Origin: Colwellia psychrerythraea 34H
Lineage (GTDB): Bacteria > Pseudomonadota > Gammaproteobacteria > Enterobacterales > Alteromonadaceae
NCBI RefSeq assembly: GCF_000012325.1
Contig: NC_003910.7
Coordinates: forward strand, 5,270,001-5,334,000
DNA length: 64,000 nt
Direction of reading: 5' to 3'
Both the position numbers and the translations under genes were made by a program. Position 1 is the first letter of the stretch; every line of letters starts with the position of its first letter. The notes below the pieces were generated by a model that searched no databases, had not been told where the DNA came from, and saw nothing but the letters and a program-made list of their open reading frames with translations. This document shows positions 47,601 to 57,420 of this stretch, in pieces.

Positions 47601-48689
47601 ATGTTCGGATCTTTAAGAACCCTTTGGGCCATTATGGTTGTTGTTGGCCATATATTTTGGGTAAGCGATTTTGGAAGGTTTGCTGTTTTTGGCTTCTATA
47701 TTTTAAGTGGTTACTTAATGACATATGTCATGCAAAACAGCTATGGCTACGCTCATTCCTCAAAAATAAAATTTGCGAAAAATAGATTTTTGCGATTATT
47801 TCCAGCTTATTGGCTTGCATGTGCCACTACTATTTTATTAATACTTTTATTTGACCTTTCAGAAGATGGGAAATACGCCATCATGTTTATTCCTGACACT
47901 ATAATATCCATATTTGGTAATTTTACTTTAATTTTTCCTCATTGGATGCCAAACCAGATTGAACCTAGATTATCTCCAGCCACTTGGGCTTTAACAGTAG
48001 AATTATTTTTTTATACGGCAATAGCCTTGGGCGCTTCAAAAACCATAAACAGAACATATATTTGGGTGGCACTTTCATTAGCATTTATTTTAGCCACATA
48101 TGCCTTAGATTTATTTTGGCATGCAAGATATTTTTCGATACCCGCTGGTTCTCTCCCCTTCTCGCTCGGTGCACTTATATTCTTTCTTGTAAAAGATAAT
48201 AAAACTAAATTTATCCCTCCTGTTTTGGTTAACTACCCACTTACGTTATTTGGAACCATGCTTGCTATAGCCATATTTGTATCAATTACAATTACAAAAG
48301 GTTTGCCTTTGTGGGCAATGGAAATATTATTTTATTGCAGCTTAATCATTAGCTTCTTGCTTGTACTTTCCTTAGCGATGGGGAAACCATTCACTTCGTT
48401 TATCCCTAAAGCTTTAGATAAAAAACTTGGAGATTTTTCTTATCCTTTTTATTTACTACATTATCAGGCGGCGGCAATAGCCAGTTATACAATCTTTGGA
48501 CAAGTAACAGTGTTTAAAGGAAGCATAACAATCAATTCTGTTTTATTAACTTTTGCCGTTTTATTCTTACTTTCTTTAATTATTATCAAATGGGTAGATA
48601 ACCCTATAGAAAAATTAAGAACAAAAATTAAAAATGCTAAACGCCAGGATAAACCAATCAATCAAGTGCAATCAGGTGAGAATACATAA
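47601..48689 (+). CDS. membrane acyltransferase (acyltransferase 3 family)
   Basis: A protein of 362 residues with about ten membrane helices. The N-terminal motif FGSLRTLWAIMVVVGHIFW contains the catalytic-histidine pattern of OafA-like enzymes, with LSPATWALTVELFFY further on. It probably transfers acetyl or a similar group to the polysaccharide across the inner membrane. Good Shine-Dalgarno (AAAAGGAAG). The next gene begins one base after the stop codon. Confidence 0.88.
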   Translation: MFGSLRTLWAIMVVVGHIFWVSDFGRFAVFGFYILSGYLMTYVMQNSYGYAHSSKIKFAKNRFLRLFPAYWLACATTILLILLFDLSEDGKYAIMFIPDTIISIFGNFTLIFPHWMPNQIEPRLSPATWALTVELFFYTAIALGASKTINRTYIWVALSLAFILATYALDLFWHARYFSIPAGSLPFSLGALIFFLVKDNKTKFIPPVLVNYPLTLFGTMLAIAIFVSITITKGLPLWAMEILFYCSLIISFLLVLSLAMGKPFTSFIPKALDKKLGDFSYPFYLLHYQAAAIASYTIFGQVTVFKGSITINSVLLTFAVLFLLSLIIIKWVDNPIEKLRTKIKNAKRQDKPINQVQSGENT

Positions 48690-48690
48690 C

Positions 48691-49761
48691 GTGGCGGATA
48701 AAATCACTTGGGCTGAGCTAACTAAAATAGAACAACTCTTAAAAATAATTCCTCAATGGGAAAAATTAATTAAAATTCAAACGACAAGCAAAATATTTAA
48801 TTCTACTTCTTGGGTTGCCTCTTGGCTTGAAACGTTCTGGCAAAAAAACTGGCAACTAAATGTTTTAATTGCTTGGTGTGATGATGAGTTGATTGCAATT
48901 GTACCTCTTTATTACCAACAAAATAATTCAATACTTCCAATGAAAGTACTTTATCCTTTAGGTCAAGGCGAAGCTGAAGCACAAGAAATATCAACCGAAT
49001 ATACTGACATTCTAATTAACGAAAAATTTCAAGAACACTTATTACCCAAAATTCAACAATGGATATTGAATTTAAAAGCTGACCAACTACATTGGCATGC
49101 ATTACTCCATAATAGCTCTACTAGAAACATTCTCGCTGATTATGAACAAACAAAGTCTAATGAGGCCACCCGCTACATTGTTAATGGCTTAAACTGGTCA
49201 CTTGAAAATCTATCTAAAAATATGCGTTCTCGTTATAGAAGAGGCTTAAACCAATTAGACAAATTAAATGCAACGATTGACTGGGTTGAACAAAGCGACT
49301 TTGACCAGTATTGGCAACTGATGAAAAAATTACACCAAAAAAGGTGGCAAGGTAAGAATGCAAAGGGCGCTTTCTGTAGCGATGAATTCAATCAATTTCA
49401 TGCAAAGTTTCGAGAAAAGTCACCTAAAAATATCGCCATGAGTGCCATATGGGTTAACGATACCCCCATAGCGATACATTATTATTTTTCAGACGCTACC
49501 ACATTATACTTTTATCAGTCAGGCTGGAACGAAAGCGAGTACTCACATTTGTCACCCGGATTAATACTGCATTTATGGACCATAGAGAATAATAACAAAC
49601 CTTATTACGATTTCATGATGGGCAAAAAAAAAGACAGTTATAAGGCTAAATTTGCTACCCTACAACAGCCTATGTACAATATAACATTAACTTTTAGCCC
49701 CATTAAGCTATTGTTCTATAGCGTTTTTGAAAAAATTAAAGTTAAGTATCTTAGCGCTTAA
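48691..49761 (+). CDS. FemAB-like/BioF2-like acyltransferase
   Basis: 356 residues when started at GTG 48691 (ADKITWAELTKIEQLLKIIP), which has AGGTGAG upstream. An ATG at 48634 in the same frame lies inside the preceding gene and is less likely. The central MRSRYRRGLNQLDKL segment and the C-terminal ATTLYFYQSGWNESEYSHLS and YYDFMMGKKKDSYKAKF are typical of PF13480 (Acetyltransf_6). Such proteins recur in exosortase-linked loci. They probably transfer an acyl or aminoacyl group in the cytoplasm. Confidence 0.8.
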   Translation: MADKITWAELTKIEQLLKIIPQWEKLIKIQTTSKIFNSTSWVASWLETFWQKNWQLNVLIAWCDDELIAIVPLYYQQNNSILPMKVLYPLGQGEAEAQEISTEYTDILINEKFQEHLLPKIQQWILNLKADQLHWHALLHNSSTRNILADYEQTKSNEATRYIVNGLNWSLENLSKNMRSRYRRGLNQLDKLNATIDWVEQSDFDQYWQLMKKLHQKRWQGKNAKGAFCSDEFNQFHAKFREKSPKNIAMSAIWVNDTPIAIHYYFSDATTLYFYQSGWNESEYSHLSPGLILHLWTIENNNKPYYDFMMGKKKDSYKAKFATLQQPMYNITLTFSPIKLLFYSVFEKIKVKYLSA

Positions 49762-49902
49762 TTAAATAACTTTATAACTGTTTAAAATGTTCAATAAACT
49801 ATCTAATAGCATAATGTTTTTTTATTAGATACTAAAATCAAACATAAAAGCATATTTAACCAAAATGTTGTCACAAATAAAAATAAAGGATTAATATTTT
49901 TC

Positions 49903-51213
49903 ATGGCTCGACAATTCCCTGAACAAGAAAACACTGATTCCACTTTTGCTTTTTTCTTCTTAGTGTTATATACCGCATCAGTATTGATACGACCGCACGA
50001 AATGTTTCTCTCTAGTGTGGAATGGATCACTATCAAAGTGTTTGCCATCATCGCCTTCATCGCCACTATTGCAGCACAACGTCCCCTAAAGCTTTATTCA
50101 CAGCACTGGATGCTATTAGGTTTAATCCCCCTCATCGTCGTTTCAGGATTTTTGAATGGCTCGGGTATGGATGGTGTTGAACAGGCACGAAAGTTATTTA
50201 TTAGCGCTATAATTCCTCTTTTTTTATATAGCAGCTGTATTACCAGCATCAAACGTCAACATATTCTAATGCTAATATGTATTGTTGCTGCACTTTTTAT
50301 GGTTCACAATGGCCACACTCAACAAACTGGCTATTTAGGTTATGGCTGGGCTTTAGATACCCATTCGGTTGGTTACCTTAGTTTAGGCGAAAAAAGAATT
50401 ACTTATTTAGGTTTCTTTAACGATCCCAATGACCTTGGCATGTTTCTGGTGATGAATATCCCCTTTACTTTATACTTTTATACAAAAGGTAACTTCTTAA
50501 CAAAGGTCACCATGCTTGCCGCACTTACTGCTTTAGGCTATGGCATTTATTTAACCGGCTCTCGAGGAACCATGTTAGGAGTAGGCGCTTTACTTGGGAT
50601 TTATTGGCTCGTTATGAGCGCAGGTCCAAAATTATTTATTGCGGCAGCAATTTTATCGCCAATTGCAGCAACGGTTATCACGTCTTTGCAAAGTAATATT
50701 GATTCTTCAATAGACGGACGCTTAGAAGCTTGGTACGCGGGAATATTGATGTTGATATCTAATCCAATATTCGGCGTGGGTACAGGGAACTTTATGGAGG
50801 AACACGAAAGAGTTGCCCATAACTCTTATATCCACATTGCTGGTGAGCTTGGAATTCCAGGTTACTCTTTATGGGGTGGAGCGCTTGTATTTACAGCTTT
50901 AGTGGGTTACTTATTTATAATAAAAACACAATCACCAGAAGAGTACAATACTGAATGCAAAAATGAATTAGCCTTAAATAAAACTTTATTTTTCTCAATG
51001 ATAGGTTTTATGATTACAGCTTTTTTCTTGAGTCGCTCTTTTACATTATTACTATTTATATTTATGGGAATGACTATTGCGTCACATGTTCGTTTAATCA
51101 AGTTAATGCCTGAACTTAGCACTATTTTCAGTAAAGCTAATGCAATAAAGTCAATGGGGTATTGCTGGGTCATTATAGTTGCTGTGTATATTTCTTTGAA
51201 AATGGGATTGTAA
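49903..51213 (+). CDS. O-antigen ligase/polymerase-like membrane protein
   Basis: A protein of 436 residues with about eleven membrane helices and a large periplasmic loop. The motif YLTGSRGTMLGVGALLGIYW and RVAHNSYIHIAGELGIPGYS fit the Wzy/WaaL ligase family (PF04932), and the WALDTHSVGYLSLGEKRITY loop fits the form often annotated as an exosortase-associated O-glycosylation ligase. It could polymerise the repeat unit or attach it to protein. The 141-bp gap upstream may hold a promoter. Confidence 0.75.
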   Translation: MARQFPEQENTDSTFAFFFLVLYTASVLIRPHEMFLSSVEWITIKVFAIIAFIATIAAQRPLKLYSQHWMLLGLIPLIVVSGFLNGSGMDGVEQARKLFISAIIPLFLYSSCITSIKRQHILMLICIVAALFMVHNGHTQQTGYLGYGWALDTHSVGYLSLGEKRITYLGFFNDPNDLGMFLVMNIPFTLYFYTKGNFLTKVTMLAALTALGYGIYLTGSRGTMLGVGALLGIYWLVMSAGPKLFIAAAILSPIAATVITSLQSNIDSSIDGRLEAWYAGILMLISNPIFGVGTGNFMEEHERVAHNSYIHIAGELGIPGYSLWGGALVFTALVGYLFIIKTQSPEEYNTECKNELALNKTLFFSMIGFMITAFFLSRSFTLLLFIFMGMTIASHVRLIKLMPELSTIFSKANAIKSMGYCWVIIVAVYISLKMGL

Positions 51214-51310
51214 ACTTATTAATTTTTTATATAATTTCTGATTTACAATATTATTACGGTGAAAATTAATATTGTGGTGAAAGCAATATTTAATAGCATA
51301 TGGAGAAATT

Positions 51311-52321
51311 TTGGAGCATCAGACTAGACATATTCAATATTTAGATGGCTGGCGTGGAATTGCCATTTTTTTAGTGTTGCTATCGCATTTTTTTCATATT
51401 AATTTTATGGATGCTGGTCGTTTAGGCGTTGATATATTTTTTGTCCTTTCCGGCACCTTAATGGGTAACATTCTCTTTATTAAAAAAACTGATCTAAGAA
51501 CATTTTATATCAGACGGTTTTCAAGAGTTATTCCAGTTTTTCTCGTCTTTGTATTGGTACTGTTTAGCATATACTGGCTCTTGGGTGATACCACACCAAC
51601 AGAGCATATATTCCCCACACTGTTTTTTTTACGCACCTATTTTCCTAGCGACATTAGTATATATCAATCAACTATACCTATAGGACACCTATGGTCGCTC
51701 AATGTTGAAGAACATGCTTATGTCATAATGAGTTTTATCACTTTATTTGTAATCAACCTTAGAAAGTCTTCTTTGAACTTAATTGCTTTAGCAGTGATTT
51801 CACAGTTAGTTTTCTTGCTCTACTCTACCAATATATTAACTCAGCCCGTTAACGCTGAAATTAGAACTGAAGCAGCACTTTCATTTATCTTCTACGCTGC
51901 AGGTTATCGAGTCTTTCTTGAATCGAAACTTATCAAAGTTCACCCCGCACTACCTTTGGTCACATTTATTGTAGCGGTAACCTGCTATCTAAACATAATG
52001 CCTTGGTGGAGTAGTTTTTTCTCTCCTATATTATTAGCATTCACCGTTAATCACCTTAAAGACACTTCAAATGCAATTCAAAAATTTTTAAGTACACGTC
52101 TATTAACACAATTAGGCCTATACTCTTTTTCGATATATTTATGGCAACAACCTCTGTACAAAATTCAAGATAAACTACCTATCGGCGTAGCATTGTTATT
52201 AGCCATTTTTGTAGGTATAGCATCATATTATGTTATTGAAGATCCGATGCGAAAATTCATCAATAAAAAATGGGCGCCCAATAAAAAAATTGATAGTGCT
52301 AAAAACTCTTTGGCACTATAG
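51311..52321 (+). CDS. membrane acyltransferase (acyltransferase 3 family)
   Basis: 336 residues. QYLDGWRGIAIFLVLLSHFFH is the canonical N-terminal motif with the catalytic histidine, followed by GRLGVDIFFVLSGTLMG and GHLWSLNVEEHAYVIMSF. About ten membrane helices. TTG is used as the start, preceded by GGAGAA. It probably O-acylates the exopolysaccharide. It is the second of three such enzymes in the locus, so several positions may be decorated. Confidence 0.9.
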   Translation: MEHQTRHIQYLDGWRGIAIFLVLLSHFFHINFMDAGRLGVDIFFVLSGTLMGNILFIKKTDLRTFYIRRFSRVIPVFLVFVLVLFSIYWLLGDTTPTEHIFPTLFFLRTYFPSDISIYQSTIPIGHLWSLNVEEHAYVIMSFITLFVINLRKSSLNLIALAVISQLVFLLYSTNILTQPVNAEIRTEAALSFIFYAAGYRVFLESKLIKVHPALPLVTFIVAVTCYLNIMPWWSSFFSPILLAFTVNHLKDTSNAIQKFLSTRLLTQLGLYSFSIYLWQQPLYKIQDKLPIGVALLLAIFVGIASYYVIEDPMRKFINKKWAPNKKIDSAKNSLAL

Positions 52322-52376
52322 TTTACCAACAAGCAGTGAATCAGTTAGAGCTTCAGAAAATAACAGGGAAGATTGA

Positions 52377-53549
52377 ATGTTTATATTAGATACATTAAGA
52401 GCGATAAAATATAATGCTAAGCTACCTCAGACAGCAAAAGAGGCTAAAAAAAGAGATGCTGTCCATGTTAATGATTTATTCGATATTGATGAAAGATTAG
52501 CCCTAGACGTTGTTTGTTCTTGGTTATTAAAAGCGCAATCAGACAATAAATTAAATGACAATGGTTATGCTCGTCATTTCAGTTTCGTTAATGGCTGGGC
52601 TTCTTCCTATCCTGAAACCACTGGCTATATAATCCCTACGCTTATTGAAGCATCTCATCAACTTCAACGCCCAGATCTAAATGATAGCGCTTTAAAAGCA
52701 CTTGATTGGTTAGTGGCAATACAATTTGATGACGGCTCATTCCAAGGGGGAAGAATTGATAGCACTCCCGTTGTACCTGTAACATTTAATACCGGCCAAA
52801 TATTGCTCGGATTAGCTGCCGGTTTGAGTGAATACGGAGATAGATACTCAGTAGCTACCCACAAAGCTGCTCAATGGTTATGCGACTCTCTAGATGATGA
52901 TGGTTGCTGGAGAAAGTTCCCAACACCATTTGCGGCAAATGGTGAGAAAGCCTATGAAACGCACGTAGCTTGGGGGTTAATGGAAGCAGCAAAATCTACT
53001 GGGAATACAACATATCTTGAATATGCACTTAAAAATGTTGACTGGGCTCTCACAAAGCAGCAAGCCAACGGCTGGTTTGTAGATTGTTGCTTAGAAGATC
53101 CAACAAATCCGCTAACGCATACTATCGGTTATGTCCTTCGTGGTGTTGTAGAAGCATATTTGCATAGCAAAGATGATAAGTACTATCAAGCGGCATTAAT
53201 TACAGCGAAACCACTTACGTCACTGCTAATAAAAGACTCCTTTTTACCGGGTAGATTAAATAAAGATTGGCAGGGTACGGTAGACTGGAGTTGCCTAACA
53301 GGCTCAGTACAAATTGCTTCATGCTTATTATTATTGAATGATGTATCACCTAATCCAGAATTTGTTAAAGCAGCATTACAAGCGATTACTTTTGTCCGTA
53401 AAACAATAAAAATTGAAGAAGATAAAGCTTATTCTGGTGGTGTACAGGGTTCGTATCCAGTACAAGGTGGCTATGGGCGTTACCAACAACTGAACTGGGC
53501 GGCAAAATTCTATATTGACGCTCAACTATTGGCATTAGAAATTAAATAA
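52377..53549 (+). CDS. alpha/alpha-toroid protein of the polysaccharide locus
   Basis: 390 residues of regular helical-hairpin repeats (WLVAIQFDDGSFQGG, WLCDSLDDDGCWRKF, WALTKQQANGWFVDCC) like those of squalene-cyclase/prenyltransferase and glycan-active six-hairpin folds. No signal peptide. The VpsJ-type proteins of Vibrio polysaccharide loci have a comparable look, but function is not known. The DDGSF and DDDGCW repeats could form an acidic active site. Good Shine-Dalgarno (AGGGAAG). Confidence 0.6.
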   Translation: MFILDTLRAIKYNAKLPQTAKEAKKRDAVHVNDLFDIDERLALDVVCSWLLKAQSDNKLNDNGYARHFSFVNGWASSYPETTGYIIPTLIEASHQLQRPDLNDSALKALDWLVAIQFDDGSFQGGRIDSTPVVPVTFNTGQILLGLAAGLSEYGDRYSVATHKAAQWLCDSLDDDGCWRKFPTPFAANGEKAYETHVAWGLMEAAKSTGNTTYLEYALKNVDWALTKQQANGWFVDCCLEDPTNPLTHTIGYVLRGVVEAYLHSKDDKYYQAALITAKPLTSLLIKDSFLPGRLNKDWQGTVDWSCLTGSVQIASCLLLLNDVSPNPEFVKAALQAITFVRKTIKIEEDKAYSGGVQGSYPVQGGYGRYQQLNWAAKFYIDAQLLALEIK

Positions 53550-53562
53550 ATATTGGATTATT

Positions 53563-54225
53563 ATGGTTATTCATAAGATAAATAAACTCATAGCAACTAT
53601 AAAAACACAAGGTATACGTAAAGCTATTGTTAAAGTAGCCGCACAATTTAAGTTCTCGTATAAATATTACTTTATTTACACTTATAACTTGAACTCAAGC
53701 TCACCAGCTATAGCAGTAAACGAAGCGATAAATACCAACGAAAATGATTATTCAATAAAGTGGTGGAGTGAGAGTGATTTTTGCAAAAACAAAACTACCT
53801 ACTTAGAAAAGAGAAGTGATATGACTGACAGTTATATCGAAAATTGGCTTCCATTAGGACACCAAACAGTAGTTGCAAGATCTTTACCTAATAATGATAT
53901 TATTGGTGACATGTGGCTTGCTTTCGACAACTTTCCTTTTCCTAGTAAGAGTAAATCTTTACGAGATTGGGCGATAGAAAATCACTATGGCTATGCATTC
54001 ATGGCTTTTGTACAGCCTTCTCATCGAGGGAAAAAGATTTTACCCTGCCTTATGAATGAGCAATTAAAATTGGTAAAAGATAATAACAAAAAAGGCCTTA
54101 TGGCCTTAATAATGCCCAAAAGCAAAAGTTCACATAAGTCATTTTCATCAATGGGATTCAAAAGAGTAGGCAAGCTTCATGTACTGCAGCTGTTCTCTAA
54201 CAATCATACTTGGATCTCTGTTTAG
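53563..54225 (+). CDS. GNAT-like acyltransferase
   Basis: 220 residues. The C-terminal half (GYAFMAFVQPSHRGKKILPC, then LMNEQLKLVKDNNKKGLMAL and SSMGFKRVGKLH) shows a GNAT acetyl-CoA-binding pattern with RGKK as the phosphate loop. The N-terminal third is basic and unlike known families. It begins 13 bases after the previous stop. It probably acetylates an amino sugar or another locus product. This is the last gene of the rightward run, ended by a hairpin at 54242. Confidence 0.6.
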   Translation: MVIHKINKLIATIKTQGIRKAIVKVAAQFKFSYKYYFIYTYNLNSSSPAIAVNEAINTNENDYSIKWWSESDFCKNKTTYLEKRSDMTDSYIENWLPLGHQTVVARSLPNNDIIGDMWLAFDNFPFPSKSKSLRDWAIENHYGYAFMAFVQPSHRGKKILPCLMNEQLKLVKDNNKKGLMALIMPKSKSSHKSFSSMGFKRVGKLHVLQLFSNNHTWISV

Positions 54226-54241
54226 ACTATCGTAGATGATA

Positions 54242-54283
54242 AACTAATTAACAATATTACCTCTAATACATTGTTAATTAGTT
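54242..54283. terminator. terminator between convergent transcription units
   Basis: AACTAATTAACAAT (54242-54255) and ATTGTTAATTAGTT (54270-54283) are exact complements around a 14-base loop. The stem is AT-rich with a weak T tail on either strand. It lies between the rightward run ending at 54225 and the leftward run ending at 54373. Confidence 0.5.
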
Positions 54284-54372
54284 GTTTAAAATTCGACAGT
54301 GAGCATAATATTGATTTTGCTATTTCTTGCCGATTTAAAGGTATTTTAGTTTATTTAAGACATCCATCTGGT

Positions 54373-56343
54373 TTATGATTTACGGTGATTTTTCGCTATA
54401 TCTCTCATGAGTAATTCAGCACCAGTTAAACTCAAATGATTATCATCAAAGTATAATGCACTTCCTTTATGTATTATCGAACAATAACTTTCTCCACATA
54501 GACGCTCAAATGGCTTAATTCGATATAGCTTATCTCCGTATACTAAAGAATTTAATTTGTTAATAATAAACTCGTTTCTTCTCATGTAGTAGCTTTTAGA
54601 AACCGACTGTTCGAGATCTAACATTGATTCGTCACTGAATATAGAGAAGGGTGAAATGGCTTTATTAACATGTAATGGCATTTCTGGTATTGGATACATA
54701 ATATGTACAGTTTTTCCTGCCCTGAGTAACCGCTGAACAATTGCATCTAAGCTATCCCAGTATATATCTCTTAACTCAGCTGTAGATTGACTTTTCTGCG
54801 TAACTTTAATTCGATTTTTAGGGCTAATGTTTGGCAGTTCAGGGTAGTTATGTTGTTGCCCGCCAAATAAAAATTCACTATATCTAAAACCCAATAAGAC
54901 ATTAGTTATTGTCTTATCATTCTCCAAATAGTCCAATGACTGCTTTATCCATTCTGAGCACCCTTTTACATTTACATCAAACAATAGTGCTGGTGGGCAG
55001 CCACTAAAGCTCAAATGTAATATTCCAAGGTTATTTTCCTCAAGTTGTTTGGCTAATGCATAGGTTGGTTCAACGATATGGCTATCACCAAAACTTGCCC
55101 ATTTAACATCTTTTTCAAAGTACCTGCACGCTGCCGAAGGTTTTAAAAATGAATCGCCCTGAGTATGACAGGCTTCACGTTTTGGGCTGAACTTAATAGA
55201 ATCTGTAAATTTATTCTCAGGAAATCGACCTTTAAAACCATTACCTACATGCCCTAATACGCCTATTAATAAGAACAGACTTAACGATATACCGGACAAT
55301 TTAAAAATTGCCTTCTTAGAATAAGCTGATTTATTTCTAAAAGGCTTCTCTATATACCGATAGCTCGTGATGGCAAGAAAAAAAGTCAAAATAATTGCCA
55401 TATAAAACCAAATATTCAGGGGTTCTCCAATGGTTTTCAATCTTAAAAAGGCAAAGATTGGCTGGTGCCATAAATATAGGGAATAAGAAATAAGCCCAAT
55501 AGAAACAAATAAATTATTGCAAAGAAGGCGCCCAATATAAGTCTCGGCATGCGCAAACCTAATAATAAATCCAGTCCCGAGAACTGGTATCAAGGTGTAA
55601 AAACTAGGAAATGGTGTTTCATTATCAAATGTTAAGATCGAATAGATGATCAACAGTAAGCCTACAATTCCTCCTAGCTCGTTTCGAATCCTTTTATCCG
55701 CAACACTAATCGGCTTACCGAAAGCGATTAAAGAGCCAATAAACAACTCCCAAGCACGGCTAAATATAAGATAAAAATTTGCATCAATATGATTATTCAT
55801 CGCCAAATACTGAGCAAAAAACAATGAAATTACCGTCATTATAAATAACAAACTATATAAGTATTTCTTGCCTTTAGACCATAATGCTGACATTAAAATA
55901 GGGAAAAATAAATAGTACTGCTCCTCTACGGCAAGACTCCACGTATGCAGTAAAGGTTTTTCATCTGAAGCCGTAGAAAAGTAACCATTGGTTAAATAGA
56001 AAAAAATGTTAGACGAAAAAGTTACAACAGCCACAACACTTTGTGAATAAGATTTTAATAGCTCTGCCGGCATTAAACAAAATGCCGCGATACTTGTAAC
56101 AATCAATACAGCAGATAATGCGGGTAGGATCCTTCGCGCACGTCGTTCATAAAAGCTAAGTAGTGAAAATTTATCATTTTCCATTTCTTTCAGGAGAATA
56201 GAAGTGATTAAATACCCACTAATGACAAAAAAGATATCTACACCGATATATCCCCCACTAAAGCTAGAAAAACCAGCATGAAAGAATATAACCGGCATCA
56301 CCGCTATAGCTCTAAGACCATCAATTTCTTTCCTATAATACAA
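54373..56343 (-). CDS. OafA/YrhL acyltransferase with SGNH domain
   Basis: 656 residues. The N-terminal acyltransferase 3 domain (EIDGLRAIAVMPVIFFHAGF, then YIGVDIFFVISGYLI) spans about 345 residues with ten membrane helices. A periplasmic SGNH hydrolase domain follows, with WASFGDSHIVEP and YFDDNHLSLTGAELL as the serine and Asp-His blocks. Such two-part enzymes pass an acetyl group from the membrane domain to a glycan. The start is TTG with AGGTGA five bases upstream. It is the last gene of a four-gene leftward unit. Confidence 0.9.
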   Translation of the reverse strand: MYYRKEIDGLRAIAVMPVIFFHAGFSSFSGGYIGVDIFFVISGYLITSILLKEMENDKFSLLSFYERRARRILPALSAVLIVTSIAAFCLMPAELLKSYSQSVVAVVTFSSNIFFYLTNGYFSTASDEKPLLHTWSLAVEEQYYLFFPILMSALWSKGKKYLYSLLFIMTVISLFFAQYLAMNNHIDANFYLIFSRAWELFIGSLIAFGKPISVADKRIRNELGGIVGLLLIIYSILTFDNETPFPSFYTLIPVLGTGFIIRFAHAETYIGRLLCNNLFVSIGLISYSLYLWHQPIFAFLRLKTIGEPLNIWFYMAIILTFFLAITSYRYIEKPFRNKSAYSKKAIFKLSGISLSLFLLIGVLGHVGNGFKGRFPENKFTDSIKFSPKREACHTQGDSFLKPSAACRYFEKDVKWASFGDSHIVEPTYALAKQLEENNLGILHLSFSGCPPALLFDVNVKGCSEWIKQSLDYLENDKTITNVLLGFRYSEFLFGGQQHNYPELPNISPKNRIKVTQKSQSTAELRDIYWDSLDAIVQRLLRAGKTVHIMYPIPEMPLHVNKAISPFSIFSDESMLDLEQSVSKSYYMRRNEFIINKLNSLVYGDKLYRIKPFERLCGESYCSIIHKGSALYFDDNHLSLTGAELLMRDIAKNHRKS

Positions 56344-56360
56344 CTAAATCACCTACTTAA

Positions 56361-57386
56361 TTACGAATTATAGTTAAGCTTAGTTGCCTTTAATAGCTGC
56401 AACCAGTTTTTTACTTTGTTAAGTAAATTACCTGTGGATGATAATATTTTTTGTCCTGATGGTTGGTTAACAATTTCAGCACCAAAATCCTTTTTAAAAC
56501 TAAATAGACCTGCTTGATTTTGTGATTCTCCTTCGCTGACACCACCAAGATTAATGGATTTAAAGCCCTTTTTTTTAAATTGCAAAATGGTATGCCAAAT
56601 CATGTGAGCAGGACCTGAGAACTTGTTGCCGTCAATCGTCGAGCCACTAATAACGTAGTATACCTTATCATTGTAATAACCAAAGAGACCGGCATTAATA
56701 GCTTCATTATCGACTTTACTGGTTACAACAACAGCACGGTCTAGGTCAATTAGCTTATCTTTAATGCGCTTAACCATTTTACTATGATTACTCACCACAA
56801 CCCCCTTTCGTGCAAGAGCAGACTTTTGCATTGATTTTAATTGCGCCACACTTTCTATTGAATGCTTAAAAACAGATTCGACCCCTTTTTTTTCTGCTTT
56901 ACGAATATCAGTTCGTTTACTTCCTTTCAATTTTTTCCAAATATCATCTTCGCTCGCTTCCAGCGAAATATAAAACTCACTACGTTCATTTAATTGGTAA
57001 CCTAGTACCGTTAAAATATCTTTTGAGTGACGAGATTCATAGGCATGATTAAAGATATAAAAGACACCCAACTTAGCTAATTCGTCTTCAATTAAACGCA
57101 TAAATGGCAATAAATCGTCGGAATTTAATGTTTCAGGTAACGCGCCAAAACTAGCCTTTTTACAGTATATTGAAAACGGCCAAAGCTTTGGTGACTCAAG
57201 GTGCACCACAGCTATACCTTCAACATCTCCGTTTGGAGTGACGAGCGAAAGAAATAACGGCGTGCCACTACTGTTATTCGTTTCATACAAGGCATATGCA
57301 TGGGTATGAAAATAATTCCCCCCACAATGAGTTACTCGTTTATCCCATTCAGCGGCGGAAATATCCTTATTAATTATTACTTTCAT
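56361..57386 (-). CDS. FemAB-like GNAT acyltransferase
   Basis: 341 residues with the two-lobed Fem/Acetyltransf_6 pattern: EDDIWKKLKGSKRTDIRKAE and YVISGSTIDGNKFSGPAHMI, with the conserved GFKSINLGGVSEGESQNQAG near the C-terminus. It probably acylates a sugar or lipid-linked intermediate in the cytoplasm. It lies 17 bases upstream of the OafA/SGNH gene and 34 bases after the GT4 gene, so all are probably one operon. Confidence 0.78.
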   Translation of the reverse strand: MKVIINKDISAAEWDKRVTHCGGNYFHTHAYALYETNNSSGTPLFLSLVTPNGDVEGIAVVHLESPKLWPFSIYCKKASFGALPETLNSDDLLPFMRLIEDELAKLGVFYIFNHAYESRHSKDILTVLGYQLNERSEFYISLEASEDDIWKKLKGSKRTDIRKAEKKGVESVFKHSIESVAQLKSMQKSALARKGVVVSNHSKMVKRIKDKLIDLDRAVVVTSKVDNEAINAGLFGYYNDKVYYVISGSTIDGNKFSGPAHMIWHTILQFKKKGFKSINLGGVSEGESQNQAGLFSFKKDFGAEIVNQPSGQKILSSTGNLLNKVKNWLQLLKATKLNYNS

Positions 57387-57420
57387 TTCAAATCCCTAGG
57401 TCCCGGTACCATAATAGATA